34,347 nucleotides of DNA from Actinomycetota bacterium (GCA_029977425.1 JAPOKX010000004.1:1-34347), one strand, 5' to 3'. Positions 7,977-17,040 are shown, numbered from the stretch's first letter. Numbers and translations: made by a program. Notes: generated by a model not told the origin, from the sequence alone.

Positions 7977-9695
7977 TCACGGTACCAAAGGTCTGGGCCC
8001 GCGCGCCCGGACTCGCCGGATCAGGAGCATCCCGAGGCCCGCGAGCAGGGCCGCGCCCACGACGAGGTCGACGGCCGCCACCAGGCGGGCGTCGCTGCGC
8101 TCCTCGGCCACGGAGCCCTGCGGAGCGGCGTACAGGGAGAGGTCCGGTCCGTCGAGGAGGAGCTCCCATCCCTGGAGGTCGGGCACGGGACCGGGAGTGC
8201 CCTTGGCGACGAGCGCCCACCCCACGCCGAGGCCCGGCAGGAGGGGCGCGACCTCCTCTCCCCGGGCCAGCGCGCGCCCGATGGCCTGCGCCCGAGGGTC
8301 ATCGCCGGCGACCGAGACCAGGCCGGCGCTCGTGTCGATGACGAGATCATCCGAGACGATCGTCGTACGCGTGAGCCAGCGGGGCGCCGGGTCGAGGACG
8401 GTGCGCTGGTCATTCCAATCGAAGCGGCGGAAGGCAGTCCAGGGAAACGACACCACGTCACCCGGGCGGGGACTGCCCGCCACGAGGGCGCGCGCGGCCG
8501 ACCAGTCGCTGGGGTAGTCCACCGCGACCAGCCGTCCTCCGGCGCCCCACAGCAGGTCGGGTTGGCAGGCCAAGGGCATGACGGCGAGGGCGCAGAGCGC
8601 CGCGACACGCGTCGTGCGTTCGCGCACGTGTCCGATCAACCGTCCGCCACCCATTCCTGCCGAGGCGGCCAGCAGGAGGACCCAGGGGGCCAGGAGCTTC
8701 TGCGCATCACGAGCCAGTCCCCCGCCCGGCACCCCATCGAGAAGGGCCGCCCAGGGTCCCGGCAGGGCGACGGATGCCAGGGAGGCGAGGAGGCCGAGCG
8801 TCGCGACGCCCGCCCACCACGCGGTGATTCCCCGCCCGAGCAACCGCAGCAGGGACGGCACGCCGGCAATGCCCAGGGCGAGCACGAAGGCACCGAAGAC
8901 CCACGTGAGGGGCGTGCCACGGGAGGGCAGAGACACCTCCGCGTTCCAGATGCCTCCGCCCGTCAGTGCCGAGATCAGGGCCCCGCCCGGCACGTCGGGT
9001 CGCAGGGCGAAGACGCGCGTCCCGTCCGGATCTGACCCGGCGCCACCGGGATGCAGGAGCGCGGGCAGGAGCCAGGGCAACCAGGTCGCCAGCACCGCGG
9101 CGGTGAGCAGCACCCGTGAACGCACGGCGTATCGGGAGCGCGGAAGGAGTGCCGGGGGCACCGCGACGAGTGCCAGCAGGAGGCTGCCGCTGGGCGTGAG
9201 CGAGCCCGCCGCGACCACGAGCAGCAGGCGCAGTCCGTCCCAGGGGTCACCGTGCGCACGCAGTCGTTGCGCCAGGACAAGGGCCCAAGGCAGGAGCGCG
9301 TAGGCGAGCAGGAGTCCCCAGTGGCCGATGACGAGCCGCTGCGCCACGAATGGGTTCGCGATGGCGAGCGTGGCGCCCACGACCCCTGCCGCGGTGCCGC
9401 GCAGCAACCGCAGCATGCCCGTGCCCGCCAGCAAGGGGATCGCCAGCAGCACGAGCTTCTCGACGAGCATGCCGGGCACGACGGTCTCCACGAGGGCGAC
9501 GACGGCGTCCTGCGGCACCGCCCGCGGCAGCCCGGAACCCACGCCGATGGACCCAGGCAACAGCACCTGCTGCGGCGTGAACACCAGGTCGTAGCTCAGG
9601 ACGAATCCCGGCAGGAGAGCGGGGCCGATCACGAGGAGCGACAGGAGCGCCACCCACGCGTACGCGAGAGCGCGCGTCACTCGCGTGGCCGTCAT
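7977..9695 (-). CDS. Polytopic envelope membrane protein (Rv0226c-like)
   Basis: A 572-residue protein with about 10-12 predicted membrane helices, beginning with LAYAWVALLSLLVIGPALL and then LPGFVLSYDLVFTPQQ. The long first extracytoplasmic loop with an acidic SYD element resembles GT-C glycosyltransferases, and the overall layout matches the mycobacterial conserved membrane protein I recall as Rv0226c (about 576 residues). A soluble domain lies near residues 400-540, before a last helix (VDLVVGAALLAGLGMLLI) and an Arg-rich tail. ATG 9695 has no Shine-Dalgarno match; the 30-bp divergent spacer suggests a leaderless start. DUF2613 follows after 18 bp. Its reaction is unproven; a lipid-linked sugar transferase is plausible because of fold and neighbours. 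Confidence 0.75.
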   Translation of the reverse strand: MTATRVTRALAYAWVALLSLLVIGPALLPGFVLSYDLVFTPQQVLLPGSIGVGSGLPRAVPQDAVVALVETVVPGMLVEKLVLLAIPLLAGTGMLRLLRGTAAGVVGATLAIANPFVAQRLVIGHWGLLLAYALLPWALVLAQRLRAHGDPWDGLRLLLVVAAGSLTPSGSLLLALVAVPPALLPRSRYAVRSRVLLTAAVLATWLPWLLPALLHPGGAGSDPDGTRVFALRPDVPGGALISALTGGGIWNAEVSLPSRGTPLTWVFGAFVLALGIAGVPSLLRLLGRGITAWWAGVATLGLLASLASVALPGPWAALLDGVPGGGLARDAQKLLAPWVLLLAASAGMGGGRLIGHVRERTTRVAALCALAVMPLACQPDLLWGAGGRLVAVDYPSDWSAARALVAGSPRPGDVVSFPWTAFRRFDWNDQRTVLDPAPRWLTRTTIVSDDLVIDTSAGLVSVAGDDPRAQAIGRALARGEEVAPLLPGLGVGWALVAKGTPGPVPDLQGWELLLDGPDLSLYAAPQGSVAEERSDARLVAAVDLVVGAALLAGLGMLLIRRVRARGPRPLVP

Positions 9696-9725
9696 GGGGG
9701 GTTATCGTGGCATGCGTGAGGACCC

Positions 9726-10964
9726 ATGACTGAGCGGTCGTCTCGTCGTGGTTCGCTCGCCTCCCACACCGTGCTCGTCGCGGCGGCGCTCGGCATCGCG
9801 CAGGTGGCCGCCTACGCCGTCAGCGTGGTCGCGGCGCGCGCCCTCGGCCCGGATGGCTTCGGGATCCTCGCCGCCCTGCTCGGGATCCTCCTCATCGGCA
9901 GCGTCCTGGCGATGGGGATTCAGGCCGTCGCTGCCCGTCGTCTGGTCCAGGTCGATCCCGATCAGCGCGACGGCGCCGCGCGGAGCATGCTGCGCGACGG
10001 TCTCATCGGAGGCGGGGCAGTGGCCCTCGCCACGCTGGTGATCAGCCCGCTGCTCATCTGGCTGCTGCGCCTCGACGGCTGGGGTGCGCTCGTCCTCGCG
10101 GCAGCCGCCTTCGTGCCGATCACCTGGGCAGGCGCGCAGTACGGCGTGGCCCAGGGCCGGGAGTCCTATCGGAGGCTGGCCGCGGTCTACGCACTCGTGG
10201 GCCTCGGTCGCGGCATCGGCGGAGTCGTCGGTGCCCTCGCCACGGGCACCGTGCTCGGAACGATGGCAGGCCTCGCCCTGGGCACGGCCCTCGGCGCGAT
10301 CGCCGGCCGCATCACCGTGGCCCCTCTCGCCGCAGGCAGCCGGGAGCGACTCGAGGGATTCTTCAGCGAGTCAGCGCACGCGACGCACGCTCTCCTTGCG
10401 CTCTTCGTGCTCACCAATGTCGATGTGCTGCTCGCACGGGCCCTCCTTCCCGCCGAGGATGCCGGCGTCTACGGCGTGGGCGCGGTGATCGCCAAGGTCG
10501 CCTTCTGGCTCCCGCAGTTCGTGGGCGTGGTCGCCTTCCCGAGGTTTGCCGACGCGCGTCGAGGGCGGGCGACCGTGATCTCGCTCGTCGCCGTGGGCGC
10601 CATTGGCCTGCTGGTGGTGGCCGCCACCGCAGCACTCCCGGGCCTCGTCGTCTCCTTCGTCGGCGGAGCGGCGTACTCGTCGCTGGTGCCACTGGCCTGG
10701 CTCTTCGCCGCCATCGGCGCGACGTTCGCGCTTGCCCAGGCCCTCTTGCTCACGCGGCTGGCCATCGATGACCGGCGTGCCGTGGTCGCCGTCTGGGGCG
10801 CGGCGGCCCTGCTCGTCGCACTCGCCACCCTCGTCATGCCGCGCAGCGTCAGCGGACTGGCCACGAGTGCGCTCGTGGCCGGACTCGCGCTCGCCGCCGT
10901 CGGAGTCGCCGTCACCGCGCGCGAACTGCGCGGTGACGGCCCCCGTCCGAGCGCTACTCGGTGA
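9726..10964 (+). CDS. Wzx/MATE-type oligosaccharide flippase
   Basis: A 412-residue protein with about 12 membrane helices and the glycine pattern of polysaccharide flippases (MVF/MATE-like superfamily). The N-terminal half contains VSVVAARALGPDGFGILAAL, the characteristic 'A-R-x-L-G-P-x-x-F-G' signature of Wzx-like exporters, near residues 28-47. Another conserved element is VLTNVDVLLARALLPAEDAG, in the first helix of the second half. Such proteins flip undecaprenyl- or decaprenyl-linked glycans from the inner to the outer membrane face. ATG 9726 has a GAGGA site 5-9 nt upstream. It diverges from the Rv0226c-like gene by 30 bp, and its last 11 bp overlap the convergent lipoprotein gene. It may export the glycan built by the GT4 and other enzymes here, an inference from position. 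Confidence 0.82.
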   Translation: MTERSSRRGSLASHTVLVAAALGIAQVAAYAVSVVAARALGPDGFGILAALLGILLIGSVLAMGIQAVAARRLVQVDPDQRDGAARSMLRDGLIGGGAVALATLVISPLLIWLLRLDGWGALVLAAAAFVPITWAGAQYGVAQGRESYRRLAAVYALVGLGRGIGGVVGALATGTVLGTMAGLALGTALGAIAGRITVAPLAAGSRERLEGFFSESAHATHALLALFVLTNVDVLLARALLPAEDAGVYGVGAVIAKVAFWLPQFVGVVAFPRFADARRGRATVISLVAVGAIGLLVVAATAALPGLVVSFVGGAAYSSLVPLAWLFAAIGATFALAQALLLTRLAIDDRRAVVAVWGAAALLVALATLVMPRSVSGLATSALVAGLALAAVGVAVTARELRGDGPRPSATR

Positions 10965-12402
10965 CGACAGCCGCCCGGGCGGGCCACGCACCGGGCGTGA
11001 AGTTGGCGTTGTAGCCGCTGAGGGGTCCCATCGCCTGCTCGATGGCAGCCGGTCCGGGGTACACGCCGTTGCGCACCCAGTTGTCGAGCAGCTCGATCAC
11101 GGCGATGCGGGATTCCGGCGTGAAGTTGCAGTGGCCAGCGCCGTAGGGGGCGCCCGACTCCTGCGAGTATTCCGGTGGCGGGACCGTGTAGAGCTGCAGC
11201 AGGCCGCCGGTCACGTTGCCCTCGGCGACCTGTGCGTTGTAGCGATCCTTGAAGAACGTCTGGTTCTGGACGATGACGAGCGGGTCGGCCTTCGTGTGCA
11301 TCGTGATGGTAGGCACCTTCACCGCACCACTGGGATTGCCGCCTCGCTCGATAGCGGCAGCCATCGCCGTGGGGTTGGCCTCGACACGCGGGCCATTGTC
11401 GAGGATCGTCACGAAGCGATCCGCCGCCCCCTCGCCGCCGATGGCGTCGATGGCCTCGCGCTCGGCATCATCGAGGCGACTGGCGTAGTCGGACGCGACA
11501 TTGCCCACGACGCTTCCGCCGTACCGCGTATCGATCTCGTACCGGCCGACGGTGCCGTACGCCAGAGCGGTGAGAAGGGACTCGATGGTCCCCGACACCG
11601 TGCTCACGATGCTGGTGCCGTCGTAGGTGAAGGTCTGGCTCGGCGCATCGACCATCGCGGCGACGGTGAAGATCCGCGCGATGGCGTCCGTGTCCTGGTC
11701 TCGTGCACTCTCGATCAGTCGTGACGCCGCGCCCTCCCAGCTGGCGAGGGCGTCCTCATAGCTGTCGTAGCCCGCGATCTCCATCTCGGGGAACATCAGC
11801 TGCTGCACGCCGTAGGCAGTGTCGAGGGCGAGGCCGATATTGGGCTCGAGACCCGCCATCACGCCGCACAGCGGCGCCGCGCCGTCGACCCAGTCCGCCG
11901 TCTCGGCGACCGTCTGCGTGATGAGACCGCCGAGGGAATCGCCCCATACGTAGACGCGCTTGGGCGCCCCGATCTGCTCAGTGAAAAAGGCGTGGATCTC
12001 GTCCGCGGCGCGCACGCCGTCCTCCACCGCCCAGCCATTGCTGGCATACGACGACCCCGCCAGGGCGTAGCCCCGCTCCAACAGAGCCTCGCCGAGACCC
12101 TTGTCGCCGGAATCCCAGCCGGGGACGGGCACGGGTGTGGTGACGACCGGGTTGAAGTTCGGCGGGAAGGGCTCTGCGGGGCGATAGCCGTGCGAGTAGA
12201 TGAGCAGCGTGCCGTTCCACGACTCCGGCATGACGATCTCGTACGCCGCGCCGTTGATCTCGCCCGTGCATGCGACGGAATCACAGCCGGTGAACGGCAC
12301 GGCAGTGGATTGGTCGCGGGCCTCGGGCATGGCCACGGCCGAAGCGCAGCCGGCGAGGAGCAGGGTGGAAGCGGAGGCGAGGGCGAGGGCGAGTCGGCGC
12401 AT
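10954..12402 (-). CDS. Secreted alpha/beta-hydrolase lipoprotein
   Basis: A 482-residue lipoprotein. A basic start (MRR), a hydrophobic stretch and the lipobox LLAGC place the lipidated Cys at residue 19. The mature part is an alpha/beta hydrolase: LLIYSHGYRP near 67-75 (oxyanion region), the nucleophile elbow GDSLGG with Ser156, a candidate acid in MHTKADPLV and the catalytic His in GAGHCNFTP near the C-terminus. Paired cysteines flank the start (GCDSVACTG). The fold resembles secreted esterases or peptidases of the large alpha/beta-hydrolase group; the substrate is unknown. ATG 12402 has no clear ribosome site, which suggests a leaderless message. The 3' end overlaps the flippase by 11 bp. 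An envelope-ester substrate is only a guess. Confidence 0.85.
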   Translation of the reverse strand: MRRLALALASASTLLLAGCASAVAMPEARDQSTAVPFTGCDSVACTGEINGAAYEIVMPESWNGTLLIYSHGYRPAEPFPPNFNPVVTTPVPVPGWDSGDKGLGEALLERGYALAGSSYASNGWAVEDGVRAADEIHAFFTEQIGAPKRVYVWGDSLGGLITQTVAETADWVDGAAPLCGVMAGLEPNIGLALDTAYGVQQLMFPEMEIAGYDSYEDALASWEGAASRLIESARDQDTDAIARIFTVAAMVDAPSQTFTYDGTSIVSTVSGTIESLLTALAYGTVGRYEIDTRYGGSVVGNVASDYASRLDDAEREAIDAIGGEGAADRFVTILDNGPRVEANPTAMAAAIERGGNPSGAVKVPTITMHTKADPLVIVQNQTFFKDRYNAQVAEGNVTGGLLQLYTVPPPEYSQESGAPYGAGHCNFTPESRIAVIELLDNWVRNGVYPGPAAIEQAMGPLSGYNANFTPGAWPARAAVVTE

Positions 12403-12467
12403 GCCGGCAGTGTGCCACGGGCACCGGCGCGCCGGGGGCGATTGACGTCGGGGCTCAGGGCGCCGGG

Positions 12468-15108
12468 CTAGTGTCCCGCGGCTTCCCAGTTCGGACCCTC
12501 GCCGACGGACACGTCGAGGGGGACGCGCAGCTCGACCGCACCGGCCATGGCAGCCACGACGAGATCGCGCACCTCGGCGGACTCCCCCGGCGCCACCTCG
12601 AGCACGAGTTCGTCATGCACTTGGAGGAGCAGCCGCGATCCCAGGCCGCGCTCTCCGATCAGTCGATCGACCTCGAGCATCGCGACCTTGATGATGTCGG
12701 CGGCCGATCCTTGGATGGGCGCGTTGAGGGCCATGCGCTCGGCCATCTCGCGTCGCTGGCGGTTGTCGCTCGCGAGATCGGGAAGGTAGCGGCGGCGTCC
12801 CAGAAGCGTCTCGGTGAAGCCCCGTTGACGCGCCTCGTCGACGACTCCGCGCAGGTAGTCCTGCACGCCCCCGAAGCGCGCGAAGTAGTCGTCGCGGAGC
12901 ACGCGCGCCTCATCGGGCTCGATGCCGAGCTGCTGCGCCAGGCCGAAGGCCGACAGTCCGTACGCCAGGCCGTAGGACATGGCCTTGATGCGCCGGCGCA
13001 TCTCGGCGTCGACGTCGCCCGGGGCCACGCCGAAGACGCGAGCCGCCACCGTGGTGTGCAGGTCCTCTCCCTCCGCAAACGCGTCGATGAGGCCCTCGTC
13101 CTCGGAGAGGTGCGCCATGATCCGCATCTCGATCTGGCTGTAGTCCGCAGTGAGCAGCGACGAGTAGCCCTCGCCCACGACGAAGCACTCGCGAATACGC
13201 CGCCCCGCCTCCGTGCGAATGGGGATGTTCTGAAGGTTGGGCTCCGTGCTCGACAGGCGGCCTGTCGCGGCAACCGTCTGCTGGAAGGTCGTGTGGATGC
13301 GACCGTCGCGCTCCGCCAGGGGAATGAGCCCATCCACGGTCTGTCGCAGCCTGCTCCAGTCGCGCCAGCAGGTGCTCGAGGAACGGGTGCGCGGTCTTGT
13401 CGAACAGGGACTGCAGCGCGTCGGCGTCCGTCGTATAGCCGGTCTTGATGCGCTTCGTCTTCGGCAGGCCCCGCTCGCCGAAGAGGATCTCCTGCAACTG
13501 CTTCGGCGAGCCGAGGTTGAAGGGCCGCCCGACGATGGCATGCGCCTCCGACTCCGCAGAGCGCGCATGGTCGCCGAATTCCGCGGAGAGCGCTCGAAGG
13601 CCATCGACGTCCACGGCGATGCCCGTGCGTTCCATCTCGGCCAGCACGCGCTCGAGCGGGAGCTCCACATCGGCGAGCAGGCTCCCGGCGCCGCGGGCCT
13701 CAACCTGGGCGTCGAGCACCGCGGCCAGTTCGCCGATCGCCGAGGCCTCGGCAGCGAGATCGTCGTGGCCGCCGTCCAAGGCGAGCTGACCGTCGCCGCC
13801 GGGGGCGATGGCTCGACCCAGGTAGCGCTCGCACAGGCCTGCGAGGTCTCCTGCGCGCTGGCCGGGCTGCACCAGGTACGCCGACAGCGCCGTATCCGAG
13901 ACAACGCCCTGCAAGTCCATCCCGAGTGACCACAGGGCCAGCAGCGGTCCCTTCGCATCGTGGAGGACCTTGGCGCGCTCGACGTCGGCCAACCACGCCT
14001 CCAGCGCCACACGATCAGACTCCGCGACCTCTGTCCACGGGCCCGTCACCACGGCCGTGCCGTCCGTCGCGGCGAGCGCCAGGGCCTCGAGCGTCCCCGT
14101 GCCCGAGCCCCAGGTGCCACGGACAGCCACGGCGATAGGGCCCGAGGCCGAGTCGAGCCACGTCGTCCATCCGCCCGCGGCGAGTGCTTCTACGTCGACT
14201 TGCGGAGCCTCGGCAACGGCGGCTGCCTCCGTGGGCAGCGACTCGAAGAGCCGATCGCGCAGCACCCGGAACTGGAGTGCGTCGAAGACCTCGTGCACGG
14301 CCTCGGGAGTGGGATCACGGCGCTGAAGCTCGTCCAGGTCCACGTTGATGGGTACGTCGCGGACGAGTTCCGTGAGCTGTCGATTGACCAGCACCTGGGG
14401 CAGGGCCTCGCGCAGGGCATCGCCCGTCTTGCCGCGGATCTCCGCCACATGGTCGACAAGGCCGTTGAGGGAGCCGTACTCGGTGATCCACTTGGTGGCC
14501 GTCTTCTCACCCACACCCGGGATGCCCGGCAGATTGTCGCTGGGGTCGCCCCTGAGAGCAGCGAAGTCCGGGTACTGGGAGGGCGTGAGTCCGTACTTCT
14601 CCTGGACCGCATCGGGCGTCATGCGCGCGAGGTCGGAGACGCCCTTGCGTGGGTAGAGCACCGTCGTGGAGGGAGTCACGAGCTGGAAGGTGTCGCGGTC
14701 GCCGGTGATGATCGCCGTCTCCATGCCCGCGGACTCCGCCTGCGTGGCCAGCGTGGCGATGAGGTCGTCAGCCTCGTATCCGTCGCGCTCGAGGTAGCGG
14801 ACCCCCATGGCGGTGAGGACGTCGCGGATGAGATCCACCTGCCCGCGGAACTCCTCAGGGGTCTTCGCTCGCGTCGCCTTGTAGCCCTCGAACGCCTCAC
14901 TCCGGAAGGTGGCTCGCGAGACGTCGAATGCGACAGCGACATGCGTGGGATCCAGGTCGCGCAACGCGTTGATGAGCATGGAGGTGAATCCGTAGACGGC
15001 ATTCGTCGGCTGTCCCGACACGGTGGAGAAGTTCTCGACTGGCAGGGCATAGAAGGCCCTGTACGCAAGGGAATGCCCGTCCAGGAGGAGAAGCCGTCCC
15101 GTCGTCAC
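12468..15108 (-). CDS. polA: DNA polymerase I, interrupted by a frameshift
   Basis: The N-terminal frame opens at GTG 15108 and carries the 5'-3' exonuclease: DGHSLAYRAFYALP, YEADDLIATLA, ITGDRDTFQLV and GDPSDNLPGIPGVGEKTA. A 3'-5' exonuclease-like domain without the usual catalytic acids follows. This frame keeps the Pol I sequence as far as HPFLEHLLAR, then becomes non-homologous. The rest is in the next frame: RLRQTVDGL, TGRLSSTEPNLQNIP, motif A LLTADYSQIEMR, the O-helix KAMSYGLAYGLSAFG and motif C LQVHDEL, ending at TAG 12468. The span is 2641 nt, one more than a multiple of three, so one extra or two missing bases near 13352-13371 explain the break; repaired, it encodes about 880 residues, normal for the family. 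The O-helix has Tyr where E. coli has Phe762, as in mycobacterial PolA. The start has an AGGA site. Sequencing or assembly error is most likely. Confidence 0.92.
13352..13371 (-). other. polA: Frameshift zone in polA
   Basis: Read on the minus strand, the codons for LEHLLAR end near 13363 and the codons for SRLRQTVDGL begin, in the +1 frame, at about 13355. The local sequence is GCG-rich with no homopolymer longer than two and no slippery heptamer. Actinobacterial Pol I from memory reads roughly HLLAxRDxxRL here, so bases were probably lost from a GC-repeat. Confidence 0.85.
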
Positions 15109-15179
15109 TCGCCGATCCTAGGCAGGAGCTCCGGGCCCTCGCGGGCGCGCCCGGTCACCTCGGGTGCCAGGCTGGTCCC

Positions 15180-15623
15180 ATGGCCGAATCCTCAACGCAC
15201 CCGGACAGTGCCCCCTCGCCGGACGCCGTACGCGACCACATCGCGGCCGCCGACCGCGGCGGACTCGGGGAACGCATGGGCATGGAGTGGCTCGAGACCA
15301 CGCCGCAACGCGTGGTGGCACGCATCCCCGTCGAGGGCAACACTCAGCCGTTCGGCCTTCTCCACGGCGGCGCCAGCGCTGTGCTCGCCGAGAGTGCCGG
15401 TTCCGTCCTCGCCAACCTCAATGCCGGACCCGGACGCTTCGCGGTGGGCATCGAGCTGTCCTGCACCCACCATCGATCCGCCCGGGAAGGCTGGGTCACC
15501 GCGGTCGCGACCCCCCTCTCGCTGGGCCGCACGCTGGTGACCTCCCAGGTGATCGTCAGCGACGACACCGGGCGCCCCATCTGCTCGGCCCGTCTCACCT
15601 GCTTCCTGCGCGACGCCACCTAG
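15180..15623 (+). CDS. Hotdog-fold thioesterase (PaaI-like)
   Basis: A 147-residue single hotdog-domain acyl-CoA thioesterase. The signature is FGLLHGGASAVLAESAGS: the HGG turn starts the long hotdog helix, and the acidic Glu in it is the usual catalytic residue. The final strands include AVGIELSCTHHRSAREGWV. The family hydrolyses aryl or acyl thioesters in the cytoplasm; substrate choice cannot be read here. ATG 15180 is preceded by no clear ribosome site, and the divergent polA gene is 71 bp away; a CCGGGC/GCCCGG hairpin at 15131-15154 lies in that spacer. A thioesterase beside polA is a recurrent actinobacterial arrangement. Confidence 0.88.
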   Translation: MAESSTHPDSAPSPDAVRDHIAAADRGGLGERMGMEWLETTPQRVVARIPVEGNTQPFGLLHGGASAVLAESAGSVLANLNAGPGRFAVGIELSCTHHRSAREGWVTAVATPLSLGRTLVTSQVIVSDDTGRPICSARLTCFLRDAT

Positions 15624-15689
15624 GCGCCGCTTCGGATCACGGGTTCATCCCGAATCCCCCAATGGGCTTCCCTTGAAGTACCTGCCGAC

Positions 15690-15727
15690 TATGCTCACGA
15701 ACGCCGCTGGGGCCCGGTCGGGGCCCC
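15690..15727 (+). promoter_or_regulatory. Possible liv operon promoter and leader hairpin
   Basis: The 123-bp spacer before livH holds a -10-like TATGCT at 15690-15695 without a good -35. A perfect 7-bp stem follows (GGGGCCC 15709-15715, GGGCCCC 15721-15727, five-base loop), ending about 10 nt before the GGGAGG ribosome site of livH. The hairpin would lie in the leader and could affect translation or act as an attenuator. Confidence 0.35.
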
Positions 15728-15746
15728 GCATACGTCGGGAGGCCGA

Positions 15747-17039
15747 GTGCATCGGGGAATTGCCCGTCTCGTCCTGGTCTTGGTGGGGTTCTTCGCGGCC
15801 GTCCTCATGGGCTTCGGGCCCGCTCAGGCGGAAGGGCCCTCGATCACCGCAATCGTGACCGGCGCCGACAAAGCGCCCATATCCGGCGTAACGGTCAATG
15901 TTGCCGGGCCGGACGGCTTCACGGGGTCCGGTGAGACCAATGCCGAGGGCCAGGCCACGATTGAGGTCCCCGCGGGCGGCAAGTACACCGCGACCGTCGA
16001 CGTGGCCACCCTGCCGGTGGGCGTAGAGGTGAAGAGCGGCCCCGAGCGCACCATCAACGTCCTTCAGGGTGACAAGAAGGCCCTCTTCCCCGTCGTCCCT
16101 GCGGGCGAGGGCGGGGACTCAGGTGGGGGCGGAGGTGGCATCTTCTCGGATATCACCGTCGACCGAGTGCTTCAGCTCATCCTGGACGGCATCATCCTCT
16201 CCTTGATCATCGCGCTGGGCGCCCTGGGACTCAGCCTGATCTTCGGCACTACCGGCCTGAGCAACTTCGCCCACGGCGAACTCCTGACGCTGGGCGCCTT
16301 CACCGTCCTGGTCCTCAACACCACACTCGGCCTCAACCTCATCATCGCCGCGCCCATCGGCATCGTCATCAGCGCGGCCCTGTGGGGCTGGGGACAGAAC
16401 CAGATCCTCTGGAAGCCGCTGCGCAGGCGCGGCACGGGCTTGATCGCCGCGATGATCGTGAGCATTGGCCTCGCCATCGCCTTGCGCTACACGATCCTCT
16501 TCTTCTTCGGCGGCTCTCCCGAGAGCTACGCGCAGTTCGCGGGCCAGCCCGGTATCGACCTCGGCCCGGTCTTCGTGACCCCGAAGGCGATCATCCTGTC
16601 GATCATCGCGGTCATCTTCCTCGTCGCGGCCGTCGCCTGGCTGAAGGGCTCGCGACTCGGCAAGGCCACGCGCGCGGTCTCGGACAATCCTGCGCTCGCT
16701 TCCGCTTCCGGCGTCAACGTCGAGCGCGTCATCTCCGTCGTCTGGGTGCTCGGCGCCCTTCTCGCGGCCTACGGTGGTGTCTTCCTCGGAATGACCCAGA
16801 ACGTCGTCTGGACCATGGGGCAGTTCCTTCTCCTCACGATGTTCGCGGCGGTCGTCCTCGGCGGACTGGGCACGATCAGCGGCGCGATCGTCGGATCGTT
16901 CGTCGTAGGCATTACGGTCCAGCTGAGCACGCTCATCGTGCCCCCCGAACTCAAGACGGCTTCTGCGCTGCTCCTCATGATCGTCCTGCTGCTGATACGA
17001 CCGCAAGGACTGCTCGGTCGACCGGAGAGGGTGGGCTGA
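15747..17039 (+). CDS. livH: Branched-chain amino-acid ABC permease LivH with N-terminal beta domain
   Basis: A 430-residue permease of the LivH type (HAAT family). Residues 140-430 match normal LivH: LILDGIILSLIIALGALGLSLI, then FGTTGLSNFAHGELLTLGAF and, at the cytoplasmic coupling loop, RLGKATRAVSDNPALASASG, ending RPQGLLGRPERVG. Ahead of this is an addition not found in standard LivH: a signal-peptide-like helix (8-28, ending GPAQA), a beta-rich carboxypeptidase-regulatory/Ig-like domain at about 30-118 (SGVTVNVAGPDGFTGSGETN, then IEVPAGGKYTATVD) and a Gly-rich linker (GEGGDSGGGGGG). GTG 15747 has a GGGAGG site 5-10 nt upstream, so the extension is really translated. livM starts one base after its stop. 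The family moves branched-chain amino acids, amides or urea. The extra domain would face outside and might touch LivJ or the cell wall. Confidence 0.93.
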   Translation: MHRGIARLVLVLVGFFAAVLMGFGPAQAEGPSITAIVTGADKAPISGVTVNVAGPDGFTGSGETNAEGQATIEVPAGGKYTATVDVATLPVGVEVKSGPERTINVLQGDKKALFPVVPAGEGGDSGGGGGGIFSDITVDRVLQLILDGIILSLIIALGALGLSLIFGTTGLSNFAHGELLTLGAFTVLVLNTTLGLNLIIAAPIGIVISAALWGWGQNQILWKPLRRRGTGLIAAMIVSIGLAIALRYTILFFFGGSPESYAQFAGQPGIDLGPVFVTPKAIILSIIAVIFLVAAVAWLKGSRLGKATRAVSDNPALASASGVNVERVISVVWVLGALLAAYGGVFLGMTQNVVWTMGQFLLLTMFAAVVLGGLGTISGAIVGSFVVGITVQLSTLIVPPELKTASALLLMIVLLLIRPQGLLGRPERVG

Positions 17040-17040
17040 C

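Noticed and set aside
7623-9035. 470-codon plus-strand frame after the GT4 gene
   Set aside because: Antisense to the Rv0226c-like membrane protein, whose helices and length fit a real family; the frame shows no motif.
12424-12435. CCGGCGCGCCGG palindrome after the polA stop
   Set aside because: Perfect but loopless and short in very GC-rich DNA; it cannot form a good hairpin and chance occurrence is likely.
13352-13371. Programmed ribosomal frameshift in polA
   Set aside because: No slippery heptamer, no stop codon at the shift and no downstream pseudoknot-like signal; Pol I is not known to use frameshifting.
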